A DNA stretch of 64,000 bases from Solirubrobacterales bacterium (GTDB lineage Bacteria > Actinomycetota > Thermoleophilia > Solirubrobacterales > 70-9): contig JAJNAZ010000005.1 in assembly GCA_021155855.1 (NCBI GenBank), positions 62,001 through 126,000 of the forward strand, in the 5' to 3' direction. Below the pieces are notes generated by a model. That model searched no databases. It worked only from the letters and a program-made list of their open reading frames with translations, and was not told the origin of the DNA. Numbering within the stretch: position 1 is the stretch's first letter; each line of letters starts with the position of its first letter. Below are positions 1 to 8,090 of the stretch, in pieces. A program made the translations under genes and the position numbers.

Positions 1-325
1 CGAGCTCGGCGGCCTCGAGGCGCGGGGAGCCGCCGTCGACGGTCGCCTCCCACTTCGGCTCGGAGGGATGGGCGATGACCAGCACCGAGACGCCGCCGAG
101 GACCTCGGCGGTGAGCGCGCCGCCGGTGTGGGCCGCGACCTCGAACTCGCGCGCGGCGAGCGCGGCGGCGGCGGTTGCGAGCGAGGAGTCGCCGGGATGG
201 GCGGGCTGGAGCTCGCGGGCGACCTCGGGGCGGATCGTCCAGGCCTCGGAGTGGGCCTCGTCGAAGAGCACGCGGGCGCTCTTCGCGGGCACGGGCAGGC
301 GGGCGGACGCGACGGCGGCGGGCAT
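1..325 (-). CDS. N-terminal part of an unrecognised protein with a GATase-like/DUF4350-like look (partial)
   Basis: The window edge cuts this minus-strand gene, leaving its first 108 residues. It starts at ATG 325 and reads MPAAVASARLPVPAKSARVL, then an FDEAHSEAW motif followed by alternating hydrophobic strands and Ala-rich helices. A short strand, an early FDE.H motif and a later VLVIAHPSEPKW strand resemble the opening of flavodoxin-like or GATase1-like domains such as DUF4350, often found in actinobacterial proteins of unknown role. No signal peptide is visible. It diverges from the Lrp-type regulator at 402. A TACCGT hexamer lies 9 nt before its ATG, so the message may be leaderless. The frame is well supported by GC-rich third positions; the function is not. 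Confidence 0.6.
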   Translation of the reverse strand, partial: MPAAVASARLPVPAKSARVLFDEAHSEAWTIRPEVARELQPAHPGDSSLATAAAALAAREFEVAAHTGGALTAEVLGGVSVLVIAHPSEPKWEATVDGGSPRLEAAEL

Positions 326-385
326 CGCTTCTGAACGGTAGAGGGCGGACCGGATCGGGTCAATGGCGATTCCGGCGGATGAGTA

Positions 386-400
386 CGCAAGAATCGTGCG
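386..400. promoter_or_regulatory. CGCA-N7-TGCG dyad, candidate Lrp/AsnC operator
   Basis: CGCA at 386-389 and TGCG at 397-400 form an inverted repeat with a 7-nt spacer, ending one base before the preferred ATG (402) of the Lrp-type gene. Lrp/AsnC proteins commonly autoregulate through short imperfect dyads near their own start. The site lies in the small space between this gene and the divergent gene at 1-325, so it could serve both. This is inference from position and symmetry only. Confidence 0.3.
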
Positions 401-401
401 C

Positions 402-839
402 ATGGACGCCACTGATCGCAGGATTCTTTCGCTGCTGATGGAGGACGGGCGGCGTACCTACGACGACATCGCCGGTCGGGTGAAGCTCTCGGCGCCGTCG
501 GTGAAGCGGCGGGTCGATCGGCTGCGCGCCGCGGGGGCGCTGGTCGGGTTCACGGCGCTGGTCGATCACGCCGTCCTGGGGTGGAACACCGAGGCGCTGG
601 TGGAGCTGTTCTACCGGCCGGGGACGACGCTGGCCGAGGTGGCGCGGACGCTGCGCGATCATCCCGAGGTGGTCGAGGCGTGGAGCGTCACCGGCGACGC
701 GGATGCGATCGCGCGGGTGCGCACGGAGGACAACGCCGACCTCGAGCGGCTGATCATCGACCTCCAGCGCACCGGTCAGGTCGAACGCACCCGCTCCCAG
801 GTGGTCCTGTCGCGGCTAGTTCACCACGGCGGTGACTGA
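402..839 (+). CDS. Lrp/AsnC family transcriptional regulator
   Basis: This 145-residue cytoplasmic regulator begins MDATDRRILSLLMEDGRR, the usual opening of the AsnC-type winged helix (about residues 1-60, recognition helix around SAPSVKRRVDRL). It is followed by an RAM/effector-binding domain (about 65-140) with the TVLVDH/VVEAWSVTGDAD pattern that binds amino acids in this family. An in-frame ATG at 363 would add 13 residues, but the family normally starts at the 402 position. The 363-401 stretch carries a CGCA/TGCG dyad that fits an operator better than coding sequence. It diverges from the gene at 1-325, which is a plausible target. A hairpin with a pyrimidine tail follows the stop. The ligand cannot be read from the sequence. 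Confidence 0.85.
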   Translation: MDATDRRILSLLMEDGRRTYDDIAGRVKLSAPSVKRRVDRLRAAGALVGFTALVDHAVLGWNTEALVELFYRPGTTLAEVARTLRDHPEVVEAWSVTGDADAIARVRTEDNADLERLIIDLQRTGQVERTRSQVVLSRLVHHGGD

Positions 840-846
840 CTCGTCT

Positions 847-875
847 TCGACCCCTCGCGGGTCGATCTTCTCTTC
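847..875 (+). terminator. Candidate intrinsic terminator after the Lrp-type gene
   Basis: TCGACCC (847-853) pairs with GGGTCGA (859-865) around a 5-nt loop, followed by the pyrimidine-rich tract TCTTCTCTT. It sits 8 nt after the stop at 839. The tail is not a pure T-run, which is usual for high-GC genomes. The rest of 876-1046 shows no gene; only a TAGAAT hexamer (1028-1033) 13 nt before tRNA-Tyr stands out as a possible -10. Confidence 0.45.
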
Positions 876-1046
876 GTGCTCACGGAGCCGGGCGACGATG
901 GCCGATTCCCTCCTGTGCCCTTTGACGGAGCTCACAACATCACGGTCGAGGATCGACGTACAACGAGTACGAGTTGCGCCCGGACACCCAATCGAAGCGA
1001 TCGTCTACGGCCCGACAGACCCCGCTCTAGAATCTGTTGCCACGCC

Positions 1047-1128
1047 GGGGGAGTGCCCGAGCGGCCAAAGGGAACGCGCTGTAAACGCGTCGGCTATGCC
1101 TACGCAGGTTCGAATCCTGCCTCCCCCA
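1047..1128 (+). tRNA. tRNA-Tyr (GTA)
   Basis: The acceptor stem GGGGGAG (1047-1053) pairs with CTCCCCC (1121-1127), followed by discriminator A1128. The anticodon arm ACGCG-CTGTAAA-CGCGT places GTA at 1081-1083. A long variable arm makes this a class II tRNA, as expected for bacterial tRNA-Tyr, and the T arm has GGTTCGAATCC. The 3' CCA is not encoded. A type II arm also occurs in tRNA-Leu and tRNA-Ser, but the GTA anticodon settles the identity. Confidence 0.96.
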
Positions 1129-1201
1129 TGCTCCGTGTTCGAGCCGACGGTCCCGGCCGGGTGATCCTCGAACGAATTCGCTCGCCGAATACGCTGCCGC
1201 T

Positions 1202-1489
1202 ATGACAATCGAAGCCCACCCCGCCGAGGCCTCCGCCCGCAAGCTCGCCGCCGCGCTCTACCTCAGCGGCGTGGTCACGCTCGTGGTCGGCATCGTCCTC
1301 GGCCTGATCTTCGACCCGGTCCTGTTCGCGATCGCCGCCTTCGCGATCGTCGACTTCGTCCTCGCCCGCCTCTACGAGACCGGCCGCATCGGGCCGCTCG
1401 GGGCCCGGCGCAGGGCCCAGGCGTCCGGCGACGAGGCGGCCATTGCCGAGTCCGACCCCAGCCACAATCCCTACGCGCGCGAGGACTGA
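1202..1489 (+). CDS. Small two-helix membrane protein of unknown function
   Basis: The 95-residue product has a short cytoplasmic-like N-terminus, two hydrophobic helices at about residues 17-38 and 41-57 (ALYLSGVVTLVVGIVLGLIF and VLFAIAAFAIVDFVLARLY), then a charged tail ending HNPYARED. It probably sits in the cytoplasmic membrane. No family is recognised. There is no Shine-Dalgarno, but TACGCT (1190-1195) lies exactly 6 nt before the ATG, consistent with a leaderless message. It follows tRNA-Tyr by 73 bp and precedes the sulfatase gene. Confidence 0.72.
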   Translation: MTIEAHPAEASARKLAAALYLSGVVTLVVGIVLGLIFDPVLFAIAAFAIVDFVLARLYETGRIGPLGARRRAQASGDEAAIAESDPSHNPYARED

Positions 1490-1534
1490 GGCGCGTCTTC
1501 GAATCTTTCCCCGCCGCGGCGGGTTTCCCGCCTC

Positions 1535-3169
1535 GTGGACCTCGAAACTGAAACCGTGATCGACCGACCCCTGCGGCTCGCCGTCGCCACCGCGCTGCTC
1601 GCCCTCACCCTGGCAATCGCCGGCGCATCCGAGACGCCCGCCACCTCACCCGCGGCCAGCCCAGCCCCCCGCGCGGCCAAGCCGCCACCCAACGTAATCG
1701 TCGTCATGACCGACGACCAGTCGGTCGCCCAGCTCTCCCGGCGGACGATGCCGGAGACGATCCGCGCGCTGCGAGATCACGGCACCCAGTTTGCGAACAG
1801 CATCGTTTCCAGCCCCCTGTGCTGCCCGTCGCGCGCCGGCTACCTCACCGGCCAGTACCCGCACAACAACGGCGTCTTCGACAACGAGCCCGGCTACACC
1901 AGCCTCAACCACAAGACCTCCACCATCTACTCCTGGCTACAGGCGGCCGGCTACCGCACGGGCCACGTCGGCCGCTGGCTGCTCAACTACCACCGCGAGG
2001 AGCTCCGCGGCGATCCCGACACCGCCAACGGCTTCGCCCCACCGCCGGGGATCGACCGCTGGTTCGGCTTCCGCAGCCCGGCCGCGGCCTACCACAACGC
2101 CAGCTTCAGCAACGACGGCGTCCCCGTCGCCGTCGGGCACAAGCGCCGTGGTTACACCACCCGGGTGATCAACCGTGAGGCGCTGGACTTCGTCCGCCGC
2201 GCGAAGGGCGACTCGCGGCCGTTCTTCCTCACCGTCGCCCACATCGCCCCCCACGCGACCAGCCAGACCGGTCGCGGACCCTGCGGCGTCGGCGGCCTGC
2301 CGCTGCCCGAGCGCGGCGCGCTCGGGCAGTGGAAGTCCGAGCCGCTGCCCCGCCCGCCGTCGTTCAACGAGCGCCGCATCGGCGACAAGCCCGACTGGGT
2401 CTCGCAGCATCCCCCCTTCGGCCCCGAGCGCATCAGCGCGCTGAAGTGGGGCTGGCGCTGCGCGCTCGCCAGCCTCGCCACCGTCGACCGCGGGGTCGGC
2501 AACCTGATCGACCGGCTCGCCGCCCAGGGCGAGCTCAGCCGGACCGCGATCTTCTTCACCTCCGACAACGGCTACCTGTTCGGCCAGCACCGCGTCTTCC
2601 TCAACAAGGTGTATCCCTACGAGGAGTCGATCCGCGTGCCGCTGCTCGCGCGGCTGCCCAACGCCCGCCGCCAGCCGGGCGCGGTCGACGCGCCGGTCAA
2701 CAACCTCGACCTCACCGCGACGATCCTCGACCTCGCCCGCGCCACGCCCTGCACCGCGAGCGGCGAATGCCGCGTTCTCGACGGGCGCTCGCTGCTGCCG
2801 CTGCTGCGCGGCCGCCACCCGGGCTGGGCCCGCGACCGCGGCTTGCTGATCGAGCTCGGCAGCGTCCGCGACTGTGGCCACCCGACATCGACCCTCGCCG
2901 GGCTCAACAACTTCTACGACGCCGTCCGCACCCGCCGCCACCTCTACGTCGAGCTCGACCGCCTCGTCCGCGAAACCGGGATCTGCGACCGGCCCGAGTA
3001 CGAGCTCTACGACCTGCGGCGCGACCCGTTCCAGCTCCGCAATCGCGCCCGCATCCCGACCGAGGCCGACCCGTTTCAACTCGGGCTCGCCGCACGCCTC
3101 GACTCGCTGCGCGACTGCTCCGGGATCGCCGGCCGCGACCCGGTCGGCGCCCGGCCGTTCTGCGAGTAG
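1535..3169 (+). CDS. Secreted sulfatase (alkaline phosphatase superfamily)
   Basis: The 544-residue protein starts at GTG and carries a signal peptide (RPLRLAVATALLALTLAIAG, about residues 11-30), so it is exported. The sulfatase domain starts near residue 52 (PPNVIVVMTDDQ); D60/D61 are metal ligands. The signature C96-C97-P98-S99-R100 fits CxPxR, so C96 is the residue a formylglycine-generating enzyme would oxidise. Later TSDNGYLFGQHR and NLDLTATILDLA match the usual second metal site and C-terminal subdomain. It would hydrolyse a sulfate ester on a glycan or other substrate; the substrate is unknown. No FGE gene is in the window. An alternative GTG lies at 1556. The short gap to the convergent rpoD (3170-3213) is C-rich and shows no clear terminator. 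Confidence 0.93.
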   Translation: MDLETETVIDRPLRLAVATALLALTLAIAGASETPATSPAASPAPRAAKPPPNVIVVMTDDQSVAQLSRRTMPETIRALRDHGTQFANSIVSSPLCCPSRAGYLTGQYPHNNGVFDNEPGYTSLNHKTSTIYSWLQAAGYRTGHVGRWLLNYHREELRGDPDTANGFAPPPGIDRWFGFRSPAAAYHNASFSNDGVPVAVGHKRRGYTTRVINREALDFVRRAKGDSRPFFLTVAHIAPHATSQTGRGPCGVGGLPLPERGALGQWKSEPLPRPPSFNERRIGDKPDWVSQHPPFGPERISALKWGWRCALASLATVDRGVGNLIDRLAAQGELSRTAIFFTSDNGYLFGQHRVFLNKVYPYEESIRVPLLARLPNARRQPGAVDAPVNNLDLTATILDLARATPCTASGECRVLDGRSLLPLLRGRHPGWARDRGLLIELGSVRDCGHPTSTLAGLNNFYDAVRTRRHLYVELDRLVRETGICDRPEYELYDLRRDPFQLRNRARIPTEADPFQLGLAARLDSLRDCSGIAGRDPVGARPFCE

Positions 3170-3213
3170 CCGCGCCCCGGCCCCCGGCGCCCGGCAGCTG
3201 CCCCGGAGCCCCG

Positions 3214-4383
3214 CTAAGCCAACTCGCGCAGCCGCTGCGCCTCGGGCAGCTGCTTGAGCTTCTTCAGCGTGTTGTTCTCGATCTGCCGAATCCGCTCGCG
3301 GGTGACGCCGAAGGCGCGGCCGACCTCCTCCAGGGTCAGCGGCTCGTGGCCGCGCAGCCCGTAGCGCAGCTCGATCACCTGCCGCTCGCGCTCGGGCAGC
3401 GCGTTGAGCGCCCGCTGGATGTCCTCGCGCTGCAGGTTCTCGGTCGCGGCTTCGAACGGCTCCTCGGTCGCCTCGTCGGCGACGAAGTCGCCCAGCTCCG
3501 ATTCGTCTTCGTCACCGACCGGCTTCTCGAGCGAGACCGGCATCTGGGCGACGCGGAGGATGTCGCGCACCTCGCGCACGGTGATCTTCAGCGCCGCGGC
3601 GATCTCCTGCGGCTCCGGCTCGCGGCCGAGCCGCTGAACGAGCTGGCGCTCGACGTGGGTGACCCGGTTCAGCTTCTCAACCATGTGCACCGGGATCCGG
3701 ATCGTCCGCGCCTTGTCGGCGATCGCCCGGGTCACGGCTTGGCGGATCCACCAGGTGGCGTAGGTCGAGAACTTGTACCCGCGCCGGTAGTCGAACTTCT
3801 CCACCGCGCGGATCAGCCCGAGCGACCCCTCCTGGATCAAATCGAGGAAGCTCAACCCGCGACCCAGATAGCCCTTCGCGATCGAGACCACCAACCGCAG
3901 GTTGGCCTCGACCATGTGGCGCTTGGCGTTCATGTCGCCCTTCTCGATCCGCTGCGCCAGCTCGATCTCCTGGTCGGCGGTGAGCAACTCGACCCGCCCG
4001 ATCGAGCGCAGGTAGAGGCGCAGCGAGTCGAGGCTGGGCTCGACCGTGAGGTCCAGCTCCGGCTTCTTCTGCTGTCCCGGCTGGCCTTCCTCCTTGCCCT
4101 CCTTGTAGGCGGTGAGCCCGTCCTCGGCGATGACGTCGACGCCGTGCTCGATCAGGTAGGAGTGCAGGTCGCGGACCTGCTCCTTGGTCACCTCGACCTC
4201 CTCGAGCGCCCCGGTGATCTCCTCGAAGGTCAGATAGCCGCGCTCGCGGCCCTGGACGATCAGCGCCCGCAGATCATCCGAATCGGGAAGCGCCGCCTCC
4301 CCGTGCTCCGGGGCGGCCTGGTCCTGGACCGAACCCGGACCTCCCGCTTCGTCCGTTAGAAGAGCCGCCTTCTTCTCGGCCAA
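3214..4383 (-). CDS. rpoD: RNA polymerase primary sigma factor (sigma-70, RpoD/SigA)
   Basis: This housekeeping-type sigma factor contains region 1.1 ([20 protein letters not shown]), then regions 1.2-2.4 ([33 protein letters not shown] for -10 recognition), region 3 (HMVEKLNRV) and region 4 with the -35 reading helix ([20 protein letters not shown]). The preferred start is TTG 4383: AGGAGG-like GGGGAGGAGG stands about 11 nt upstream, while starts further out would run through the promoter and into the divergent gene. That gives 389 residues. The complete region 1.1 and canonical region 4 indicate the primary sigma rather than a group 2 paralogue. A second sigma-70 lies at 43008. A TATACT hexamer lies 32 nt upstream. 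Confidence 0.94.
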   Translation of the reverse strand: MAEKKAALLTDEAGGPGSVQDQAAPEHGEAALPDSDDLRALIVQGRERGYLTFEEITGALEEVEVTKEQVRDLHSYLIEHGVDVIAEDGLTAYKEGKEEGQPGQQKKPELDLTVEPSLDSLRLYLRSIGRVELLTADQEIELAQRIEKGDMNAKRHMVEANLRLVVSIAKGYLGRGLSFLDLIQEGSLGLIRAVEKFDYRRGYKFSTYATWWIRQAVTRAIADKARTIRIPVHMVEKLNRVTHVERQLVQRLGREPEPQEIAAALKITVREVRDILRVAQMPVSLEKPVGDEDESELGDFVADEATEEPFEAATENLQREDIQRALNALPERERQVIELRYGLRGHEPLTLEEVGRAFGVTRERIRQIENNTLKKLKQLPEAQRLRELA

Positions 4384-4414
4384 ATCGAGCCCGTCCTCCT
4401 CCCCGGGCCGAAAA

Positions 4415-4445
4415 AGTATAAGCAGCAGGCCAATCGGCCGTCCAA
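4415..4445 (-). promoter_or_regulatory. Promoter of rpoD
   Basis: On the minus strand TATACT (4415-4420) matches the -10 consensus in five of six positions. TTGGAC (4440-4445) is a weak -35 at 19-bp spacing. It lies 31-62 nt before the TTG start, leaving a short leader with a strong Shine-Dalgarno. It shares the small intergenic space with the leaderless-looking promoter of the divergent GTP cyclohydrolase. Confidence 0.5.
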
Positions 4446-4459
4446 CGGCGATCGATCCG

Positions 4460-4465
4460 TACCCT
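4460..4465 (+). promoter_or_regulatory. -10 hexamer of a probable leaderless promoter for the GTP cyclohydrolase
   Basis: TACCCT ends 6 nt before the ATG at 4472 and no Shine-Dalgarno is present, so transcription would start at or next to the A of the start codon. The same TAnnnT layout recurs before many other genes in the window. Confidence 0.45.
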
Positions 4466-4471
4466 GTATGC

Positions 4472-5479
4472 ATGGCTACGACCGAGACCGGAACCGACGC
4501 CGCCACGGTCGCCGACGTCCAGGCCGGCCGGCCGACAACCGAGGTCAGCCTGACCCGGGTGGGCGTGCGCGGGGTCGAGAAGGTGATCCAGGTCGCCGGC
4601 GACCACTACTTCGCCGAGCTCGAGTGTTTCGTCGACCTCAACCCGCAGCAGGCCGGCGTGCACATGTCGCGGTTCGAGGAGGTCGTCAACGCGGCGATCG
4701 ACGAGGTCGTGCTCTCGGAGTCGCCGATCGCCGAGGGCCTCGCGACCCACATCGCCGAGCACATCCGCGAGCGCCAGCGGGGGATGCGCGCCGAGGTCAG
4801 CATCGCCGCCCGCTACCCGGAGACGGTGTCCACGCCCGCCTCCGGCTTCGAGACGCAGGAGATCTACACCCTGCTCGGCACGGCGGTCTCCTCTGATCGC
4901 GGCACCCGGACGCTGACCGGAGTCGAGGCGCAGGGAATGACCGCCTGCCCCTGCGCTCAGGAGCTGGTCGCCGGTCGCGCCCGGGAGCGGCTCGCGGACG
5001 ACGGCTTCGACGAGGACGAGATCGACCGCATCCTGCGCACGGTGCCGGTCGCGACGCACAACCAGCGCGGCATCGGCCGGCTGCACATCGGCCGTCCCGA
5101 GGGCAGCCAGTTCGCCGTCGACGCGCCCGACCTGCTGCACATCGTCGAGCAGTCGATGAGCTCGGAGATCTACGAGCTGATGAAACGCTCCGACGAGGTC
5201 GCCGTGGTCGAGAAGGCGCACATGCAACCGCGCTTCGTCGAGGACGTGGTCCGGGAGATGATCCGCCGGGTCACCGGCGCCTACCCCGGGCTTCGCGACG
5301 GCGGCTTCATCCTCGCCCGGCAGGAGAATCTGGAGACCATCCACCGCCACTCGGTGGTTGCCGAGCGCTCCGGGATGCTGGACGAGATCCTCGCCGAGCT
5401 CGAAACCGGCGAGCATTCCGCGCACCACACGACCACCCGCGAGTGGCTCGAGGCTCCCTGCGCCGACGTGGCGCGGTAG
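4472..5479 (+). CDS. mptA: GTP cyclohydrolase of the FolE2/MptA family
   Basis: The 335-residue cytosolic enzyme belongs to COG1469, which opens the GTP ring as the first step of pterin (folate or methanopterin-type) synthesis. Visible hallmarks are the N-terminal T-fold strands ([17 protein letters not shown]), the paired motif [11 protein letters not shown] around residues 153-163, whose Cys binds the catalytic metal, and [10 protein letters not shown] near residue 193. The GMTACPCAQ form and the long spacer helix resemble archaeal MptA (which releases a 2',3'-cyclic phosphate of dihydroneopterin) more than typical bacterial FolE2 with its SLCPCS motif. I cannot tell from sequence which product it makes. 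It is divergent from rpoD and convergent with pgsA. Promoter evidence points to a leaderless ATG. Confidence 0.87.
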   Translation: MATTETGTDAATVADVQAGRPTTEVSLTRVGVRGVEKVIQVAGDHYFAELECFVDLNPQQAGVHMSRFEEVVNAAIDEVVLSESPIAEGLATHIAEHIRERQRGMRAEVSIAARYPETVSTPASGFETQEIYTLLGTAVSSDRGTRTLTGVEAQGMTACPCAQELVAGRARERLADDGFDEDEIDRILRTVPVATHNQRGIGRLHIGRPEGSQFAVDAPDLLHIVEQSMSSEIYELMKRSDEVAVVEKAHMQPRFVEDVVREMIRRVTGAYPGLRDGGFILARQENLETIHRHSVVAERSGMLDEILAELETGEHSAHHTTTREWLEAPCADVAR

Positions 5480-5500
5480 GCCGGCCGGTGGCGTAGTCGC

Positions 5501-6082
5501 CTAGCGCGGCTTGGTGCCGGCGGCGATCGGCGCCGGCGCCTGCTCCGCCCGGTGCTCGGCGATCCGGCGGCGCAAACCGAGGAAGTAATCGGCGCCGGAG
5601 ATCAGGGTGACCGCGACCGCGAGGTAGAGCAGGACATCGACCCAGACCGGCGACGGGTCGAACGCGATCAGGCAGATGATCGCCGCCACCTGCAGCAGCG
5701 TCTTCAGCTTGCCGAGCCAGCTCGCAGCGATCACCACCCCCTGCTCGGCGGCGACGCTGCGCAGGCCGGTGACCGCGAGCTCGCGGGCGATGATCACCAT
5801 CGCGATCCAGGCGGCGAGCCGGTCGAGCGAGACGAGCGAGATCAGCGCCGCGATCACCAGCAGCTTGTCGGCGAGCGGGTCCATCAGCTTGCCGAAGGTG
5901 GTGACCTCGCGGCGGCGGCGGGCGATATAGCCGTCGAGGCCATCGGTGAGCGCGGCGAGCGCGAACACGGCGGCGGCGATCACGTCGCCGTCTGGCGTCT
6001 CCTCGAGCAGCGCCACGACCAGCACCGGGACCGCGAGGATCCGCAGCAGCGTGAGCACGTTGGGGATGTTCACCGGGAACAT
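5501..6082 (-). CDS. pgsA: CDP-diacylglycerol-glycerol-3-phosphate 3-phosphatidyltransferase
   Basis: The 193-residue integral membrane enzyme transfers a phosphatidyl group from CDP-diacylglycerol to glycerol-3-phosphate, the committed step to phosphatidylglycerol. The CDP-alcohol phosphotransferase signature D-x2-DG-x2-AR-x8-G-x3-D-x3-D is complete as DGLDGYIARR followed by FGKLMDPLADK (about residues 44-72). Several hydrophobic helices follow, and the start MFPVNIPNVLTLLRI is typical for PgsA. A longer open frame upstream is coding shadow of the glycosylase gene. It lies 46 bp downstream of the uracil-DNA glycosylase gene on the same strand, possibly cotranscribed. PgsA is the best fit by motif and length, though other CDP-alcohol transferases share the signature. 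Confidence 0.9.
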   Translation of the reverse strand: MFPVNIPNVLTLLRILAVPVLVVALLEETPDGDVIAAAVFALAALTDGLDGYIARRRREVTTFGKLMDPLADKLLVIAALISLVSLDRLAAWIAMVIIARELAVTGLRSVAAEQGVVIAASWLGKLKTLLQVAAIICLIAFDPSPVWVDVLLYLAVAVTLISGADYFLGLRRRIAEHRAEQAPAPIAAGTKPR

Positions 6083-6128
6083 CGCCCCGAAGTATCGCGG
6101 GCCGGCGGCGCGCAGGGACGGCGGGGAG

Positions 6129-6836
6129 CTAGGAGGCGCCGTCCTCCGCGGCCAGGCTCCGCGCCCGCGCCAGCACCGCGTCGAGCATCTCGCGGGTGAG
6201 CTTGCCGGTAAAGGTGTTCTGCTGGGAGACGTGAAAGCATCCGAGCATCCGATAGGGGCCGACCTCCACCTCGGCCCCATGGCCGAAGCGCGGCTTCGGA
6301 CGCGGCACCGGCTGGCCGAGGTCGCGCAGCGCGCGCAACGTGCCGTCCCAGGCAAAGGCGCCGAGCGTGAGCAGCACGGTGGCCCGCTCGAGCAGGCGCA
6401 GCTCCTGGTCGAGAAACGGCAGGCAGCGGTCGCGCTCGGCCGGCGACGGGCGGTTCGCGGGCGGCGCGCAGCGAACGACCGCGGTCACATAGGCGTCGCG
6501 CAGCCGCAGCCCGTCGCCACGATCGGTGGAGGTCGGCTGGTTCGCGAGCCCGGCCCGATGCATCGCCGCGTACAGCCACTCGCCGGAGCGGTCACCGGTA
6601 AACGGGCGGCCGGTGCGGTTGGCGCCGTTGGCCGCAGGGGCGAGGCCGACGACGACGATCCGCGCCCCGGGATCCCCGAACCCCGGCACCGGCCGCGCCC
6701 AGTAGCGCTCGCTCCGATGGCGGCGCGGCGGGTTCGCCGCTGCCTGCTCGCGCCAGGTGACCAGCCGCGGGCAGAGCCTGCAGACGGCGACCCGGTCGGC
6801 GAGCTCGGCCAATCGCTTGTCACTGTCGGTCCGCAT
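6129..6836 (-). CDS. Uracil-DNA glycosylase, family 5 (UdgB-like)
   Basis: The 235-residue enzyme would remove uracil and related bases from DNA in base-excision repair. The N-terminal CRLCPRL together with later Cys residues fits the iron-sulfur-cluster glycosylases of families 4/5. Motif 1 reads GLAPAANGANRTGRPFTGD, with the family-5 form GLAPA-x-G lacking the polar catalytic acid seen in family 4 (GEAPG). The later GCFHVSQQNT carries the motif-2 His. The start MRTDSDKRLAELADRV at 6836 is preferred over longer starts, which would overlap the divergent gene at 6859. It is divergent from the ferritin-like pair and upstream of pgsA. Confidence 0.88.
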   Translation of the reverse strand: MRTDSDKRLAELADRVAVCRLCPRLVTWREQAAANPPRRHRSERYWARPVPGFGDPGARIVVVGLAPAANGANRTGRPFTGDRSGEWLYAAMHRAGLANQPTSTDRGDGLRLRDAYVTAVVRCAPPANRPSPAERDRCLPFLDQELRLLERATVLLTLGAFAWDGTLRALRDLGQPVPRPKPRFGHGAEVEVGPYRMLGCFHVSQQNTFTGKLTREMLDAVLARARSLAAEDGAS

Positions 6837-6858
6837 CCGCCCCGGTAGGGTGCCGCGA

Positions 6859-7434
6859 ATGCAGACCGTCTCGCGTCGCGGCTTGTTCCTCATCGGCGGC
6901 TCCGGCGCCGCCGGGGCGATGCTCAGCGGCTGCGGCGGCAGCACCGACGATCCACGCGCCGAGGGGCGCGACCCGGAGCTGCTCGCGACGGCGCTGGCGG
7001 CGGAGACCGTGTTGGGAGAGGCCTATGCGGTCGGTGGCGAAGGCGGCGCCCCGGCGCCGGTGACGGCAGCGATCGAGAGCTTCATCGCCGCCTCGCGAAA
7101 GCGAGCGGAGCGACTGGCCGGGCTGCTCGAGCAGGCGGGTGGCGAGGCGCAGGAGACCGATACGCCCGCACCGGGGACGGAGATCGAGCAGGGCAATGCC
7201 GCGATCGCCGCCTACCGCACCGCCGCCGGTCTGCTGTCGACCGCGCAACTGCGCGGAACCGCGATCGCCTTTCTCGCCGCGGTGGCCGCCGAGCTCTCGG
7301 TGATGTCGGACCTCGCCGGCGACGACCCCGCCCCGCGGGCCTTCGTCACCGGCCTCCCCGGCGAGCCCTACGTCGCCGGGGACGAGACCGACGCGCGCGA
7401 GACCACCACGACCACGACCGAGGAGCAGCCGTGA
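6859..7434 (+). CDS. Tat-exported ferritin-like lipoprotein lacking a clear ExxH metal site
   Basis: The 191-residue product begins MQTVSRRGLFLIGGSGAAG and has both a twin-arginine motif (SRRGLF) and a lipobox LSGC, so it should be exported folded and anchored to the outer face of the membrane. The mature part is nearly all helical (LLATALAAETVLGEAYAV; FIAASRKRAERLAGLLEQAG; AFLAAVAAELSVMSDLAG), like a four-helix ferritin-like bundle, but at the usual ExxH position it reads RKRAERL with no His. TAGGGT (6846-6851) lies 7 nt before ATG and there is no Shine-Dalgarno. Its stop overlaps the GTG of the next ferritin-like gene, so the two are translated together and may work as a pair. A role in iron or redox storage is only inferred. 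Confidence 0.8.
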   Translation: MQTVSRRGLFLIGGSGAAGAMLSGCGGSTDDPRAEGRDPELLATALAAETVLGEAYAVGGEGGAPAPVTAAIESFIAASRKRAERLAGLLEQAGGEAQETDTPAPGTEIEQGNAAIAAYRTAAGLLSTAQLRGTAIAFLAAVAAELSVMSDLAGDDPAPRAFVTGLPGEPYVAGDETDARETTTTTTEEQP

Positions 7435-8090
7435 GCCGCGCCGAATCCAGCCGTCGCGAGGCGCTGCGCCTGGCCGCGCTCGGCGCCGGCGCGCTCGCCG
7501 CCGGTGGCCTGGTGCGGCCGGCCCTCGCCGGCGCCCAGGCGCCGGAGGACGAGGACCTGCGCGACTTTCTCGTCGAGGCGATCTCGCTCGAGCAGCTGAC
7601 GGCGTTCGCCTACGCGACCGCCTCCCGGGAGGTCGACGGCAACACCAGACCGACCCTGGAGAGCTTCCAAGAGCAGGAGCAGGCGCACGCGAACGCCCTG
7701 CGCCAGGCGCTCGACGCGCTCGGCTTCGACCTCCCCGACGCGCCGGACTCGACCACCGACACGGGCGCCTTCGAGGACGTCGAGGGGCTCGAGGACGAGG
7801 CGAGCGAGAGGCTGCTCGAGCTGCTCGACGAGCTCGACAGACTCGGCTCCCCCCGCGAGTACTACGCCTACCTGGCGAGGCTCGAGGACGAGCAGATCAC
7901 CCATTACACGCGCGAGGGCCCGGCGGTGGAGAGCGTCGACTTGACGACCACGTGCGCCGAGATCGCCGGTTGTCAGGCACAACACGTGGTCGTCCTTCGC
8001 GGGGCGCTCGGCGACTCCGCCGAGGAGGCCGCGTCCGCGGCGGCGAGGACGGCGGCCGACGCCGTTCCCCAAGCCTCCGGCGGCGAGTGA
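7431..8090 (+). CDS. Tat-exported ferritin-like protein
   Basis: The 219-residue product has a Tat leader (SSRREALRLAALGAGALAAGG, ending near ALAGAQA at residue 36) and a helical ferritin-like domain. Candidate metal ligands are present: EAISLEQLTAFAY on helix 1, QEQEQAHANALR (E-x2-H) on helix 2, LEDEQITHY on helix 3 and GCQAQHVVVLR on helix 4. It belongs to the ferritin_2-like group that is common in soil actinobacteria; the exact reaction is unknown. GTG at 7431 overlaps the TGA of the upstream gene (GTGA), and its own TGA overlaps the GTG of the thioesterase gene, making a tight three-gene unit. Two Cys (CAEIAGC) near residue 185 could form a disulfide outside the cell. Confidence 0.85.
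   Translation: MSRAESSRREALRLAALGAGALAAGGLVRPALAGAQAPEDEDLRDFLVEAISLEQLTAFAYATASREVDGNTRPTLESFQEQEQAHANALRQALDALGFDLPDAPDSTTDTGAFEDVEGLEDEASERLLELLDELDRLGSPREYYAYLARLEDEQITHYTREGPAVESVDLTTTCAEIAGCQAQHVVVLRGALGDSAEEAASAAARTAADAVPQASGGE

Noticed and set aside
4384-4506. Longer rpoD start reaching 4506
   Set aside because: It would cover the TATACT promoter and run into the divergent coding region; TTG 4383 has a strong ribosome site.
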